From positions 133,836 through 197,835 of the forward strand of contig UQBY01000002.1 in assembly GCA_900539375.1 (NCBI GenBank): a stretch of DNA of 64,000 nt. The letters run 5' to 3'. The DNA is from an uncultured Clostridium sp. Lineage in GTDB: Bacteria > Bacillota > Clostridia > Clostridiales > Clostridiaceae. A program made the position numbers and the translations under genes. The notes under the pieces were generated by a model. It made no database searches. It had not been told where the DNA came from and saw only the letters and a program-made list of their open reading frames with translations. This document shows positions 1 through 8,007 of the stretch, in pieces; position 1 is the stretch's first letter, and each line of letters starts with the position of its first letter.

Positions 1-1
1 G

Positions 2-412
2 GATAGAAAAAAATTAGACCAAATAGTTGAAGAAAGTTTAAAAAGTGCAGCTATATGGGATGAAGTTAAGGATAGACTTAAAACAAGTGCTATGGGTTTA
101 TCAGGAGGACAACAACAAAGACTATGTATAGCAAGAACTTTAGCAGTTTCTCCAGAAATAATATTAATGGATGAACCAACTTCTGCACTAGACCCTATCT
201 CTACAAGTAAAGTAGAAGAACTTATGGATGAACTTAAAAAGCAATATACTGTTGTAATTGTAACTCATAATATGCAACAAGCAGGTAGAATAGCTGATAA
301 GACAGCATTTTTCTTAACTGGTGAAGTTGTTGAGTTTGGAAAAACAGATGATATTTTCTATAAACCAAGGGATAAGAGAACAGAAGATTATATAACAGGA
401 AGATTTGGTTAA
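2..412 (+). CDS. pstB: Phosphate ABC transporter ATP-binding protein PstB, 3' part
   Basis: This is the C-terminal half of the ATPase that powers PstSCAB high-affinity phosphate import at the cytoplasmic face. The reading frame is open from base 2, so the gene starts outside the window; the first internal ATG (92) is not the start. Visible motifs are the ABC signature LSGGQQQR, Walker B (ILMDEPTSALDP) and the switch histidine in VTHNMQQA. The ending EDYITGRFG is typical of PstB. It sits 22 bases ahead of phoU in the same direction, the normal order of a pst operon. Walker A is not in view. Confidence 0.95.
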   Translation, partial: DRKKLDQIVEESLKSAAIWDEVKDRLKTSAMGLSGGQQQRLCIARTLAVSPEIILMDEPTSALDPISTSKVEELMDELKKQYTVVIVTHNMQQAGRIADKTAFFLTGEVVEFGKTDDIFYKPRDKRTEDYITGRFG

Positions 413-434
413 AATTTTAAGGAGATGAAGAAAA

Positions 435-1097
435 ATGACATTAACTTCACAAAAAATAAGAATAAAAGAAATCAATTGTCAAATAGTTCAAATGTCAACA
501 TTAGTTGAAAAGCAATTATATGCAAGTATGATTGCACTTAAAAATCATGATTTAGAAATTATTAATAAGATTATGAAGGAAGATGATAAGGTAGATGAAC
601 TTCAAAAGAAAATAGAAGAAGAGTGTATAAAATTTATAGCAAGTGAACAACCTTTAGCTAAGGATTTAAGAAATGTATTTACAGCAACTAAGGTAGTTAC
701 AGATTTTGAAAGAATGGCAGATTATTCAGTAGATATATGTAAAATAATTAAAAGAATGAATAATGATGCTACAGATTTTGAAGGAGATGCTCTTTCTTTA
801 TGGGTAATGGAAGAAAAAATAAGAAAAATGATTTCTTTAGCTACAAATGCCTATGTAAATATTGATGAAGAACAAGCTTATGAAATATGTAAGATGGATG
901 ATGAAATAGATTCCCTTTATAAAACTATATTTGAAAGTACTTTAAAAAATGTAAAGCTTGATGAAGTAAGAGCAAATAAAAATGCACAACTTTTATTTGT
1001 AGCTAAATATTTAGAACGTGTAGCAGACCATGTAACAAATATATGTGAATGGATAATATTTTCTAAAACTGGAGAATATGTAGACCTTAATGAATAA
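435..1097 (+). CDS. phoU: Phosphate signalling protein PhoU
   Basis: Cytoplasmic regulator that couples the Pst transporter to the PhoR/PhoB-type two-component system and dampens phosphate uptake. The 220-residue protein has the usual length and the two-fold repeat of three-helix PhoU domains (about residues 15-105 and 120-210). Both carry the acidic metal-binding pattern, seen as TDFERMADYSVDI in the first and KYLERVADHVTNI in the second. An AAGGAG ribosome site precedes the ATG. It closes the pst operon: a strong terminator follows about 50 bases downstream. Confidence 0.95.
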   Translation: MTLTSQKIRIKEINCQIVQMSTLVEKQLYASMIALKNHDLEIINKIMKEDDKVDELQKKIEEECIKFIASEQPLAKDLRNVFTATKVVTDFERMADYSVDICKIIKRMNNDATDFEGDALSLWVMEEKIRKMISLATNAYVNIDEEQAYEICKMDDEIDSLYKTIFESTLKNVKLDEVRANKNAQLLFVAKYLERVADHVTNICEWIIFSKTGEYVDLNE

Positions 1098-1144
1098 TAA
1101 ATAATCTTTATAAAAAGTATACTCATCATATTAAAAAATATATA

Positions 1145-1207
1145 ATCTTAGGTTCATTATTTTATGAAGCAGTGACTTTAAGCTATAATGAGCCTAAGAT
1201 TTTTTTT
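1145..1207 (+). terminator. Intrinsic terminator of the pst-phoU operon
   Basis: A 16-bp stem, 1145-1160 pairing with 1185-1200 (ATCTTAGGTTCATTAT against ATAATGAGCCTAAGAT, one G-U pair), is followed by seven or more T. The loop is about 24 nt. Confidence 0.93.
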
Positions 1208-1229
1208 ATTATGAAAGATTATATTTAAT

Positions 1230-1258
1230 TTGACTTACTATTGTTAATAATGTAATAT
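1230..1258 (+). promoter_or_regulatory. Sigma-A promoter for the der-gpsA unit
   Basis: TTGACT (1230-1235), a 17-base spacer and TAATAT (1253-1258). It lies after the phoU terminator and before the DUF512 relic, so the relic is transcribed as part of the der leader. Confidence 0.75.
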
Positions 1259-1298
1259 AGCATAAGATGGGGTATTTGCATGGATAGGAAGTGAAAAA

Positions 1299-1416
1299 AT
1301 GAAAAACTTAATAAGAAGTACTTCCAGGAAGTATAGCTGAGGAAATTGAAGTTAGAGATTATTTATTATCTGTTAATGAAGAAGAGATTCATAATATCTT
1401 TAATAAATACTTATAA
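1299..1416 (+). pseudogene. Relic of the N-terminal PDZ segment of a DUF512-type radical SAM gene
   Basis: From 1318 to the stop at 1414-1416 one frame reads VLPGSIAEEIEVRDYLLSVN and on to NKYL, which looks like the PDZ-like start of DUF512 (TIGR03279-type) proteins; in many clostridia such a gene precedes der. An ATG at 1299 with a short basic opening is in a different frame, so a frameshift separates start and body, and the remaining 400 or so residues are absent. No other part of the gene lies nearby. The family match is from memory of its consensus. Confidence 0.6.
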
Positions 1417-1434
1417 CGAGGAGGAATAAAATTT

Positions 1435-2754
1435 ATGAGAAAGCCAATAGTTGCTTTAGTTGGTAGACCAAACGTTGGAAAGTCTACTTTATTTAATAAA
1501 ATAGCAGGACAAAGAATATCTATTGTTCAAGATACTCCAGGAGTAACAAGAGATAGAGTTTATGCTGATGCAGAATGGTTAAATTATAGCTTTACAATGA
1601 TAGATACTGGTGGTATAGAACCAGAAAGAGATGATATTATAGTAAAGCAAATGAGAAGACAGGCTCAAATAGCTATAGAAACTGCTGATGTAATAATATT
1701 TTTAGTTGATGGAAAAGAAGGAATTACATCTGCTGATGAAGATGTTGCAAATATGCTTAGAAAAAGTAAAAAGCCAGTTGTATTAGCAGTAAATAAAATT
1801 GACTCTTTAAAAGAAGAGGATAATGCATGGGAGTTTTACAATTTAGGTATTGGAGACCCAATAACAATATCAGCATCTCAAGGACTCGCCCTTGGAGATA
1901 TGCTTGATAGAGTTGTATCTTATTTTGACCCTATATCAGAAGAAGAACAAGAGGATGAATATATAAGGATAGCTATGGTAGGTAAGCCAAATGTAGGTAA
2001 ATCATCTCTTATAAATAAGCTTTTAGGAGAGGAAAGAGTTATTGTATCTAATGTTCCTGGAACTACTAGAGACGCAATAGATAGCTATTTAGAAAATGAA
2101 CTTGGAAAGTTTATATTAGTTGATACAGCTGGTATAAGAAGAAAGAGTAAGGTTAAAGAGGAAATAGAAAGATATAGTGTTATAAGAACCTTAGCTTCTA
2201 TAGAAAGAGCTGATGTTTGTATACTTATGATAGATGCTACAGAAGGAATAACTGAACAGGATGAAAAGATAATAGGTTTTGCACATGAAAAGAGAAAGGC
2301 TATTATGGTTATAGTTAATAAGTGGGATCTTGTAGAAAAAGATGATAAAACTATGAATAAATTTAAAAGTGACCTTCAAAGTAACTTAAAGTTCTTAGGA
2401 TATGCAGAATATTTATTTATATCAGCTTTAACAGGTCAAAGAGTTCATAAAGTTTTAGAAATGGCAAAAAAATGCTATGATAATTATTCAAAGAGAATAC
2501 CAACAGGAGTTTTAAATGATGTTATAAATAAAGCTGTACTTATGAAAGAACCACCTGTAGTTGCTCTTAAGAGACTTAAAATTTTCTATGCAACTCAAGT
2601 TGCAGTAAAACCACCTAAATTTGTGTTCTTTGTAAATGATATGCAGGCAAGACATTTTTCATATGAAAGATATTTAGAAAATCAAATTAGAGATAGTTTC
2701 GATTTTAAAGGAACTGGTATTGAAATAGAATATAGAGAGAGGAAGGATAAGTAA
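1435..2754 (+). CDS. der: Ribosome biogenesis GTPase Der (EngA)
   Basis: Essential double GTPase that acts in maturation of the 50S ribosomal subunit. The 439 residues contain two tandem G domains. The first has GRPNVGKST (about 10-18), DTGG and NKID; the second has GKPNVGKSS (about 183-191), DTAGIRRKSK and NKWD. A C-terminal KH-like domain follows. Length is normal. The ATG is set by a CGAGGAGG site. The stop overlaps the gpsA start by one base (TAATG), implying coupled translation; Der-GpsA adjacency is common in Firmicutes. Confidence 0.97.
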   Translation: MRKPIVALVGRPNVGKSTLFNKIAGQRISIVQDTPGVTRDRVYADAEWLNYSFTMIDTGGIEPERDDIIVKQMRRQAQIAIETADVIIFLVDGKEGITSADEDVANMLRKSKKPVVLAVNKIDSLKEEDNAWEFYNLGIGDPITISASQGLALGDMLDRVVSYFDPISEEEQEDEYIRIAMVGKPNVGKSSLINKLLGEERVIVSNVPGTTRDAIDSYLENELGKFILVDTAGIRRKSKVKEEIERYSVIRTLASIERADVCILMIDATEGITEQDEKIIGFAHEKRKAIMVIVNKWDLVEKDDKTMNKFKSDLQSNLKFLGYAEYLFISALTGQRVHKVLEMAKKCYDNYSKRIPTGVLNDVINKAVLMKEPPVVALKRLKIFYATQVAVKPPKFVFFVNDMQARHFSYERYLENQIRDSFDFKGTGIEIEYRERKDK

Positions 2755-3749
2755 TGAGTAAAATAGCCTTTATCGGTGGAGGGAGCTTTGGTAGCGCACT
2801 ATCTGTTTTGTTAGCAAAAAAAGGAAATGAAGTAGCCATATATGACAGAGATGAATATGTTGTAAATGATATAAATAAAAACAAAAGAAATAGTAAATAT
2901 TTAAAAGATTTAATAATTCCAGAAGGTGTAAAAGCATACTCCAATATGGAGGAGGCTATTAACTCAGCAGAATATATTGTTTTTGCAGTTCCATCTCATG
3001 TAATAAGGTCAGTTGCAAAAAGTTTAAAAGGAAAAATTTCAGAAAGTGTTCCTATAATATCTATTGCTAAAGGAATTGAGGAAGGAAGCGATAAAAGATT
3101 ATCCGTGGTAATTGAAGAAGAGCTTCCTAAAAATCCAATAGTTATTCTTTCAGGACCTAGTCATGCAGAAGAAGTAGCTTTAGAAATTCCAACAACAGTA
3201 GTTGTATCATCAAAGAATATGAAGTATGCAGAAAAGGTGCAAGATTTATTTATGTGTCCATGGTTTAGAATATATACTAATGAAGATTTAATTGGAATAG
3301 AAATAGGAGGGGCATTAAAAAATGTTATTGCCCTTGCGGCTGGAGTAATAGATGGAGTAGGCTATGGAGACAATACTAAAGCAGCATTAATGACTAGAGG
3401 AATGGCAGAAATTGCTAGAGTAGGAGTAGCATTAGGAGGAAAAGCAGTAACCTTTTATGGTTTAACAGGAATGGGAGACTTAATAGTTACATGTACTTCT
3501 ATGCATTCAAGAAATAGAAGAGCTGGAATTTTAATAGGTGAAGGAAAAACATTAGATGAAGCTGTAAAAGAAGTTGGAATGGTAGTTGAAGGAGTAAAGG
3601 CTTGTAAGGCATTTTATGAATTAAAAGAAAAGATAAATGTTTCTATGCCTATAACAGATGCTCTTTATAATGCTTTATTTAAGGGAGTTGACCCTAAAAC
3701 TGCTGTAAATAATTTAATGGTTCGTGAGAAAAAATCTGAAAGTTTATAA
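2754..3749 (+). CDS. gpsA: NAD(P)-dependent glycerol-3-phosphate dehydrogenase GpsA
   Basis: Reduces dihydroxyacetone phosphate to sn-glycerol 3-phosphate, the backbone for phospholipid synthesis, in the cytoplasm. The N-terminal Rossmann fold shows GGGSFGSAL (residues 8-16). The middle has the family pattern LSGPSHAEEVA and the catalytic-lysine block EIGGALKNVIALAAG, followed by the substrate-binding GLTGMGDLIVTC region. At 331 residues it is full length. It starts on the last base of der and is followed by a strong terminator. Confidence 0.96.
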   Translation: MSKIAFIGGGSFGSALSVLLAKKGNEVAIYDRDEYVVNDINKNKRNSKYLKDLIIPEGVKAYSNMEEAINSAEYIVFAVPSHVIRSVAKSLKGKISESVPIISIAKGIEEGSDKRLSVVIEEELPKNPIVILSGPSHAEEVALEIPTTVVVSSKNMKYAEKVQDLFMCPWFRIYTNEDLIGIEIGGALKNVIALAAGVIDGVGYGDNTKAALMTRGMAEIARVGVALGGKAVTFYGLTGMGDLIVTCTSMHSRNRRAGILIGEGKTLDEAVKEVGMVVEGVKACKAFYELKEKINVSMPITDALYNALFKGVDPKTAVNNLMVREKKSESL

Positions 3750-3763
3750 AGGCTTTATAATTT

Positions 3764-3817
3764 AAAAGTGTGAATTATTATTTTTAAGTTTATTTAAGAT
3801 AATAATTCACACTTTTT
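3764..3817 (+). terminator. Intrinsic terminator after gpsA
   Basis: AAAAGTGTGAATTATTA (3764-3780) pairs with TAATAATTCACACTTTT (from 3799), followed by a T-tract. A copy of the TATAGGAAATTA motif begins six bases after the T-tract. Confidence 0.92.
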
Positions 3818-3820
3818 TTA

Positions 3821-3838
3821 TTCTATAGGAAATTATAT
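3821..3838 (+). repeat. Post-terminator motif, copy C
   Basis: TTCTATAGGAAATTATAT lies directly behind the gpsA terminator and is identical over 18 bases to the copy at 47761-47778, which also follows a terminator T-tract. Confidence 0.7.
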
Positions 3839-3977
3839 ATATTTGTTATAAAAAATAGTTCATTTTATTAAAGGTTAATCATATCATATAGAGATGGTGT
3901 AGTATATATCAAATTGAATAAAATATAATAAGGAGAATATACATATACTGTTAAGAATAAATTTAGGAGGTTATAAC

Positions 3978-5456
3978 TTGGAGAGCTTCAATATATATAA
4001 GGACATAGCTGAAAGAACCCAAGGCGACATATATGTTGGTGTGGTTGGTCCTGTAAGAACAGGTAAATCAACCTTCATAAAAAAATTTATGGACTTAATG
4101 GTTATACCAAAGATTGATAATAGCTTTAAGAAAGAAAGAGCTAAAGATGAACTTCCACAAAGTGGCTCAGGAAAAAGTATTCATACAACAGAACCTAAAT
4201 TTGTACCAAATGAAGCAATTGAAATAAGCTTAAATGATGAAATAAAATTTAAAGTTAGAATGGTAGATTGTGTTGGGTATATTGTAAAGGGTGCACTTGG
4301 ATATCTTGAAGGAGAAAACTCTAAAATGGTTCATACACCTTGGTATGATTATGAAATCCCTTTTGAAGATGCAGCAGAAATAGGAACAAGAAAAGTAATA
4401 CAAGACCATTCAACAATAGGCCTTGTAATAACAACTGATGGAAGTATTACAGGTATTAAAAGAGAAGAATATTTAGAACCAGAAGAAAGGGTTATAAATG
4501 AACTTAAAATGATAAATAAACCATTTGTTATTATACTTAACACTTCAAGACCAAATTCGCAAGAAACTAAAGCATTAAAAAAGGAAATGGAAGAAAAATA
4601 TAAAGTTACAGTACAAATAATGGATGTATATAATATGAATGAAGAAAATATAGAAGAAATATTTAAATGTGTACTTAATGAATTCCCAGTAAAAGAAATT
4701 AATATTGATATGCCAGAATGGCTTGAAAAATTAGAACCTAGCCATTGGTTAAAAAAAGATTTCTTCAACATAATTAAGGAGATGAGTGAAGATATATCTA
4801 AAGTAAAGGATATAAAAATCTCCCTTGATAAAATAAAAAATGATGAGTACTTAGGCACATCCACATTATCAGAAATGGATTTAGGAATAGGAATAGGAAG
4901 AGTAGTATTAAAGCCAGAAGATGGGGTTTTTTATAAAGTTCTTAGTGAAATATGTGACTTAAATGTATCTTCAGAAAGCGATTTATTAGCAATAATTAAA
5001 GATTTAAACTTTGCTAAAAAAGAATATGATAGAGTAAAGGATGCTTTAAATGATGTAAGAGAAACAGGCTATGGATTAGTTGCACCACAATTATCAGAAA
5101 TGAAATTTGAAGAGCCTGAAATTGTGAAACAAGGAAATAAATTTGGAGTAAAATTAAAAGCAAGTGCACCATCTCTTCACTTTATAAAAGCAGATATAAA
5201 AACAGAAATAAGCCCTATAATGGGATCAGAAAAAGAATCAGAAGAACTTGTAAAAGCTATACTAGACCAATTTGAAACAGACCCAACAAGCCTTTGGCAA
5301 AGTAATATGTTTGGAAAATCACTAGAAGTACTAGTAAAAGAAGGACTTCAAAACAAACTATACAAAATGCCAGAAGATGTTCAAATAAAAATCCAAAAGA
5401 CCCTTCAAAAGATTATAAATGAGGGAAATGGAGGACTTATTTGCATTATATTGTAA
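3978..5456 (+). CDS. spoIVA: Stage IV sporulation protein A (SpoIVA)
   Basis: ATP-hydrolysing morphogenetic protein that polymerises on the outer forespore membrane as the basement layer of the spore coat, recruited by SpoVM (encoded at 32494). The 492 residues are full length. Walker A is GPVRTGKST (24-32), and the protein ends in the conserved hydrophobic LICIIL. The start is TTG at 3978, fixed by an AGGAGG seven bases upstream and by the usual opening ESFNIYKDIAERTQGDIY. A sigma-E promoter is expected; CATATACT at 3942-3949 resembles a sigma-E -10, but I could not fix a -35. It is monocistronic. Confidence 0.96.
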   Translation: MESFNIYKDIAERTQGDIYVGVVGPVRTGKSTFIKKFMDLMVIPKIDNSFKKERAKDELPQSGSGKSIHTTEPKFVPNEAIEISLNDEIKFKVRMVDCVGYIVKGALGYLEGENSKMVHTPWYDYEIPFEDAAEIGTRKVIQDHSTIGLVITTDGSITGIKREEYLEPEERVINELKMINKPFVIILNTSRPNSQETKALKKEMEEKYKVTVQIMDVYNMNEENIEEIFKCVLNEFPVKEINIDMPEWLEKLEPSHWLKKDFFNIIKEMSEDISKVKDIKISLDKIKNDEYLGTSTLSEMDLGIGIGRVVLKPEDGVFYKVLSEICDLNVSSESDLLAIIKDLNFAKKEYDRVKDALNDVRETGYGLVAPQLSEMKFEEPEIVKQGNKFGVKLKASAPSLHFIKADIKTEISPIMGSEKESEELVKAILDQFETDPTSLWQSNMFGKSLEVLVKEGLQNKLYKMPEDVQIKIQKTLQKIINEGNGGLICIIL

Positions 5457-5568
5457 AAAAGATTGTAGTTTCAAACATTAATTAAATAAAACATTATCAA
5501 AAAATATTAAATATAAAAAGTTATTTATATAAAACTATTTTTTACCTTCAAAATTTATAAATCTTTTT

Positions 5569-5599
5569 AGAGTCTAAGCATAATCTTAGGCTCTTTTTC
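5569..5599 (+). terminator. Intrinsic terminator after spoIVA
   Basis: AGAGTCTAAG (5569-5578) pairs with CTTAGGCTCT (5585-5594), six-base loop, followed by TTTTCT. The rest of the 436-base gap up to the XRE gene shows only the TGTTAC repeats described separately. Confidence 0.85.
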
Positions 5600-5768
5600 T
5601 ATTTGTAAAAAAATAACACTTAAAGAGATATAGAAAAAATATTTTATTTGAAATTCAGATTTGTATAAATAAGTTCCTTGATATAAATTCTTTGATATAA
5701 TTAATAGGGATGTAGATAAAACAGATGTAAGCCTCTATTTATAAATATAAGTTCGCATAAATATTAGA

Positions 5769-5817
5769 TGTTACGGAAAGTAACAATGTTGTTACAGTTC
5801 ATTTCTTGATTGTTACA
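5769..5817 (+). promoter_or_regulatory. Three TGTTAC direct repeats at 21-bp spacing, possible operator
   Basis: TGTTAC occurs at 5769, 5790 and 5811, exactly 21 bases apart, so on the same face of the helix. The first copy is also the left half of a perfect dyad TGTTAC-GGAAA-GTAACA (5769-5785). The cluster ends 75 bases before the XRE start. Regulators of the LytTR class bind repeats with about this period, but the XRE protein itself could bind the dyad; the binder is not known. Confidence 0.45.
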
Positions 5818-5892
5818 AGGCATATGCAGTAGGATGATCTTGTAAATAAAACAATGCCATGATAGATGGCAGATTATAAGGAGGAATTTAAA

Positions 5893-6468
5893 ATGACATT
5901 TGGAGAAAAATTAAAGGAAGCAAGAAAAAAAGCAGGATTATCACAAGAACAGTTTGCGGAGAAAATGAATGTTTCAAGATCTGCAATTGCTAAGTGGGAA
6001 ACTGATAAAGGTATGCCAGATGTAAACAATCTTAAAGTCATGTCTCAGTTGCTTAATGTTAGCATTGATTATTTGTTAGATGAAGATGAAAAGATTAGCT
6101 TTAATGAGATGAAAGAAGCTATTAATCTTGATGAATATGAAAAATCAGGTAAATGTAGAGATAAAAAAGATGCTGTCTGTTATGCAAAAAATAGTGATGC
6201 TACTAAGATTTATCCATTGATTAGAACAAAGAAAATGAGCAAAGCAGAATGGTTATTGGATTTTGTAGTTCAGCCAGGTGTTGTGCAACTTGTTGATTAT
6301 TTAAATGACAATTCAGCCTATTATTTAGTTGAGAAAAATGATAAGCAATATCTTATTAAAGTAACAAAAGATTTTATTATTACAAATGAATTGGCAGAAA
6401 AGGTTAATGTAAAAAAGTTTATAATAGGTAAACACATGTATAAAAGTGCAGGATACACATTAATTTAA
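5893..6468 (+). CDS. XRE-family transcriptional regulator with unassigned C-terminal domain
   Basis: An N-terminal helix-turn-helix of the Cro/CI type (about residues 3-62; LSQEQFAEKMNVSRSAIAKW) is joined to about 125 residues I do not recognise. The longer frame from 5866 is rejected because AAGGAGG (5878-5884) sits inside it and is ideally placed for the ATG at 5893, giving 191 residues. It stands alone between terminators. Codon use is a little less A/T-extreme than its neighbours, which hints at acquisition. The likely role is a small sensor-regulator, possibly self-regulated through the TGTTAC repeats; this is inference. Confidence 0.8.
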   Translation: MTFGEKLKEARKKAGLSQEQFAEKMNVSRSAIAKWETDKGMPDVNNLKVMSQLLNVSIDYLLDEDEKISFNEMKEAINLDEYEKSGKCRDKKDAVCYAKNSDATKIYPLIRTKKMSKAEWLLDFVVQPGVVQLVDYLNDNSAYYLVEKNDKQYLIKVTKDFIITNELAEKVNVKKFIIGKHMYKSAGYTLI

Positions 6469-6501
6469 TAATTAGATTTTTAAGTAAAAAATAAACTTAA
6501 C

Positions 6502-6567
6502 TAAAAAGCATTGTTTTAGATAAAAGTATAAAAAAGTATACTAATTTTCTAAATACAATGCTTTTTT
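6502..6567. terminator. Bidirectional terminator between the XRE gene and the antiporter
   Basis: AAAAAGCATTGT (6503-6514) pairs with ACAATGCTTTTT (6555-6566); an inner TAGA/TCTA and TATA/TATA continue the stem. A-tract on the left and T-tract on the right let it serve both convergent genes. Confidence 0.85.
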
Positions 6568-6593
6568 AGTAAGAGAAAAAAGAAGATTTAGTT

Positions 6594-7769
6594 TTACTTT
6601 AATAATAATTTTTTATAGGATAAGTCTATTGCAAAAGCACCAAGTGGAGCTGTTAACACTATTGCTAATACTGCAACTGTTAATATAGTGTTTCCACAAG
6701 CAAATCCTAATGCTAAGGGTATTCCACCTATTGCGGCTTGAACAGTTGCTTTTGGTGTATATGCCATCATTGTAAATAATTTTTCTTTTCCTGAAAGATT
6801 AGTTCCAAGAAGACATACAAATACTCCAAACATTCTAAATATTAATGCACCTATAATAACAATTATTGCCTTTAAGCCCACATTTTTAAGATAACCAATA
6901 TTAACTGTTGCACCTACAAGTACAAATAGGAATACTTCTGCGCCTACCCATAGCTTTCCATATTTAAGTGCTAGCCTTTTTGCCACAACTTCTCTTTTTC
7001 TTTGAAGTCCAATACCAACAAACATAATTGCAATAAGTGCTGAAAATGTAATGGCTGTTGTAAGTTTGTCTTCAATTACAACAAGTATGAATGAAATACT
7101 TAAGATTATAAGTACTTTTGAAGTATCACGTATATGTATCTTTTTAAAATAAAATGCTAGTAAATATCCTATAAAAAGTCCTATACAAATTCCTAGAATA
7201 ATTGATATTGGAATATTTATAAAACTTAATATGGAAGTTCCTTTTCCTTGAATTATTCCAGTAAAGGTTGAAAAAAGCACAATTACATATACATCATCTA
7301 CAGAAGCACCAGCTAATATTAATTGTGGAATTCCTTTGTTTGTTCCATAGCCTTCATCCATGATTTTTACCATTCTTGGCACAACTACAGCAGGAGATAC
7401 TGCTGCTAAAACAGAACCTAGGATAGTTGCTTCTAAAATTGATAGTCCCATAACCTTTGGTGCAATTAAAACCATTCCTAACAATTCAAAACTTGCAGGA
7501 ACAAAACACATAAGAATAGCTGGTCTGCCTATTTTTTTAAGACCTGATAAATCAAGTCCTAAACCAGCTCTTGTTAAAATAATAATCAAAGCAATTTTCC
7601 TAAGCTCTGCTGAAATGTTTAAAATACTTCCATCAAGTAAATTTAATACATATGGTCCTAAAATAATACCTGTTATTAACATTCCAAGTAGGTTTGGTAA
7701 TTTTATCCTTTGACATATCCACCCCATAAACATACCAATAATTAAAATTAATGCAATACTTAATAACAT
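6594..7769 (-). CDS. Cation:proton antiporter of the CPA type, under fluoride control
   Basis: Polytopic membrane protein of 391 residues with 11-13 hydrophobic spans, matching Na+/H+-exchanger (CPA) family architecture. The paired acidic motif GASVDDVYVIVLF in mid-protein fits the ion-binding aspartates of the family, and TRAGLGLDL and VSPAVVVPRM are further family-like blocks. The ATG at 7769 is preceded by AAGGAGG. It is monocistronic, behind a fluoride riboswitch, so its physiological job is probably relief of fluoride or the linked acid/ion stress. Whether it moves fluoride itself or Na+/H+ cannot be told from sequence. Confidence 0.88.
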   Translation of the reverse strand: MLLSIALILIIGMFMGWICQRIKLPNLLGMLITGIILGPYVLNLLDGSILNISAELRKIALIIILTRAGLGLDLSGLKKIGRPAILMCFVPASFELLGMVLIAPKVMGLSILEATILGSVLAAVSPAVVVPRMVKIMDEGYGTNKGIPQLILAGASVDDVYVIVLFSTFTGIIQGKGTSILSFINIPISIILGICIGLFIGYLLAFYFKKIHIRDTSKVLIILSISFILVVIEDKLTTAITFSALIAIMFVGIGLQRKREVVAKRLALKYGKLWVGAEVFLFVLVGATVNIGYLKNVGLKAIIVIIGALIFRMFGVFVCLLGTNLSGKEKLFTMMAYTPKATVQAAIGGIPLALGFACGNTILTVAVLAIVLTAPLGAFAIDLSYKKLLLK

Positions 7770-7791
7770 TATAGTCCTCCTTTTTACGCAG

Positions 7792-7843
7792 AAAAAGCTG
7801 ATAGCATCTGCGTTAATTTATTAATCGCAGAAGTCATCAGCTT
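7792..7843 (-). terminator. Riboswitch-controlled terminator of the antiporter leader
   Basis: On the minus strand AAGCTGAT (7843-7836) pairs with ATCAGCTT (7802-7795), with an inner TCTGCG/CGCAGA helix, and five T follow. The 5' arm is part of the fluoride aptamer, so aptamer folding and terminator folding exclude each other: fluoride should switch the gene on. Confidence 0.85.
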
Positions 7844-7890
7844 AATAAGCGGTTTAAGTATTATTATACTTAGGGAGAACTTCATTCCCT
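7826..7890 (-). promoter_or_regulatory. Fluoride riboswitch aptamer (crcB motif)
   Basis: Minus-strand RNA contains GGGAATGAAGTTCTCCC (7889-7873), then AAACCGC, then GCTGATGACTTCTGC. These match the conserved blocks of the crcB/fluoride aptamer (GATG..GTTC hairpin, AAACCGC, GCTGATGACTCCTAC) in order and spacing. It lies between the promoter and the antiporter start and overlaps a terminator. Confidence 0.92.
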
Positions 7891-7896
7891 TTTTAT

Positions 7897-7924
7897 ATAA
7901 TATCATAATTATTTTTTTTTGCAA
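7897..7924 (-). promoter_or_regulatory. Promoter of the fluoride-riboswitch leader
   Basis: Minus strand TTGCAA (7924-7919), 16-base spacer, TATTAT (7902-7897). Transcription would begin at the first bases of the aptamer. Confidence 0.7.
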
Positions 7925-8007
7925 GAAAAAATCAGTAAAAATCTATGTTATAATAAGTGTTAGTAATATTTTTAATAAGGATTGAAAGTTATTGGGAGGA
8001 AAATATT

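Noticed and set aside
917..1129. 70-codon frame on the minus strand within phoU
   Set aside because: Antisense shadow of phoU with no ribosome site; its product is low-complexity and hydrophobic, as are the other antisense frames in this AT-rich window.
5866..5892. Upstream start of the XRE gene
   Set aside because: The ideal AAGGAGG lies within this extension, so the ATG at 5893 is used.
7919..7954. TTGCAA as a shared -35 for divergent promoters of the antiporter and lipase genes
   Set aside because: It is a palindrome and fits the minus strand, but the distance to the plus-strand TATAAT is 24 bases; the lipase promoter more likely relies on its extended -10 (TGTTATAAT).
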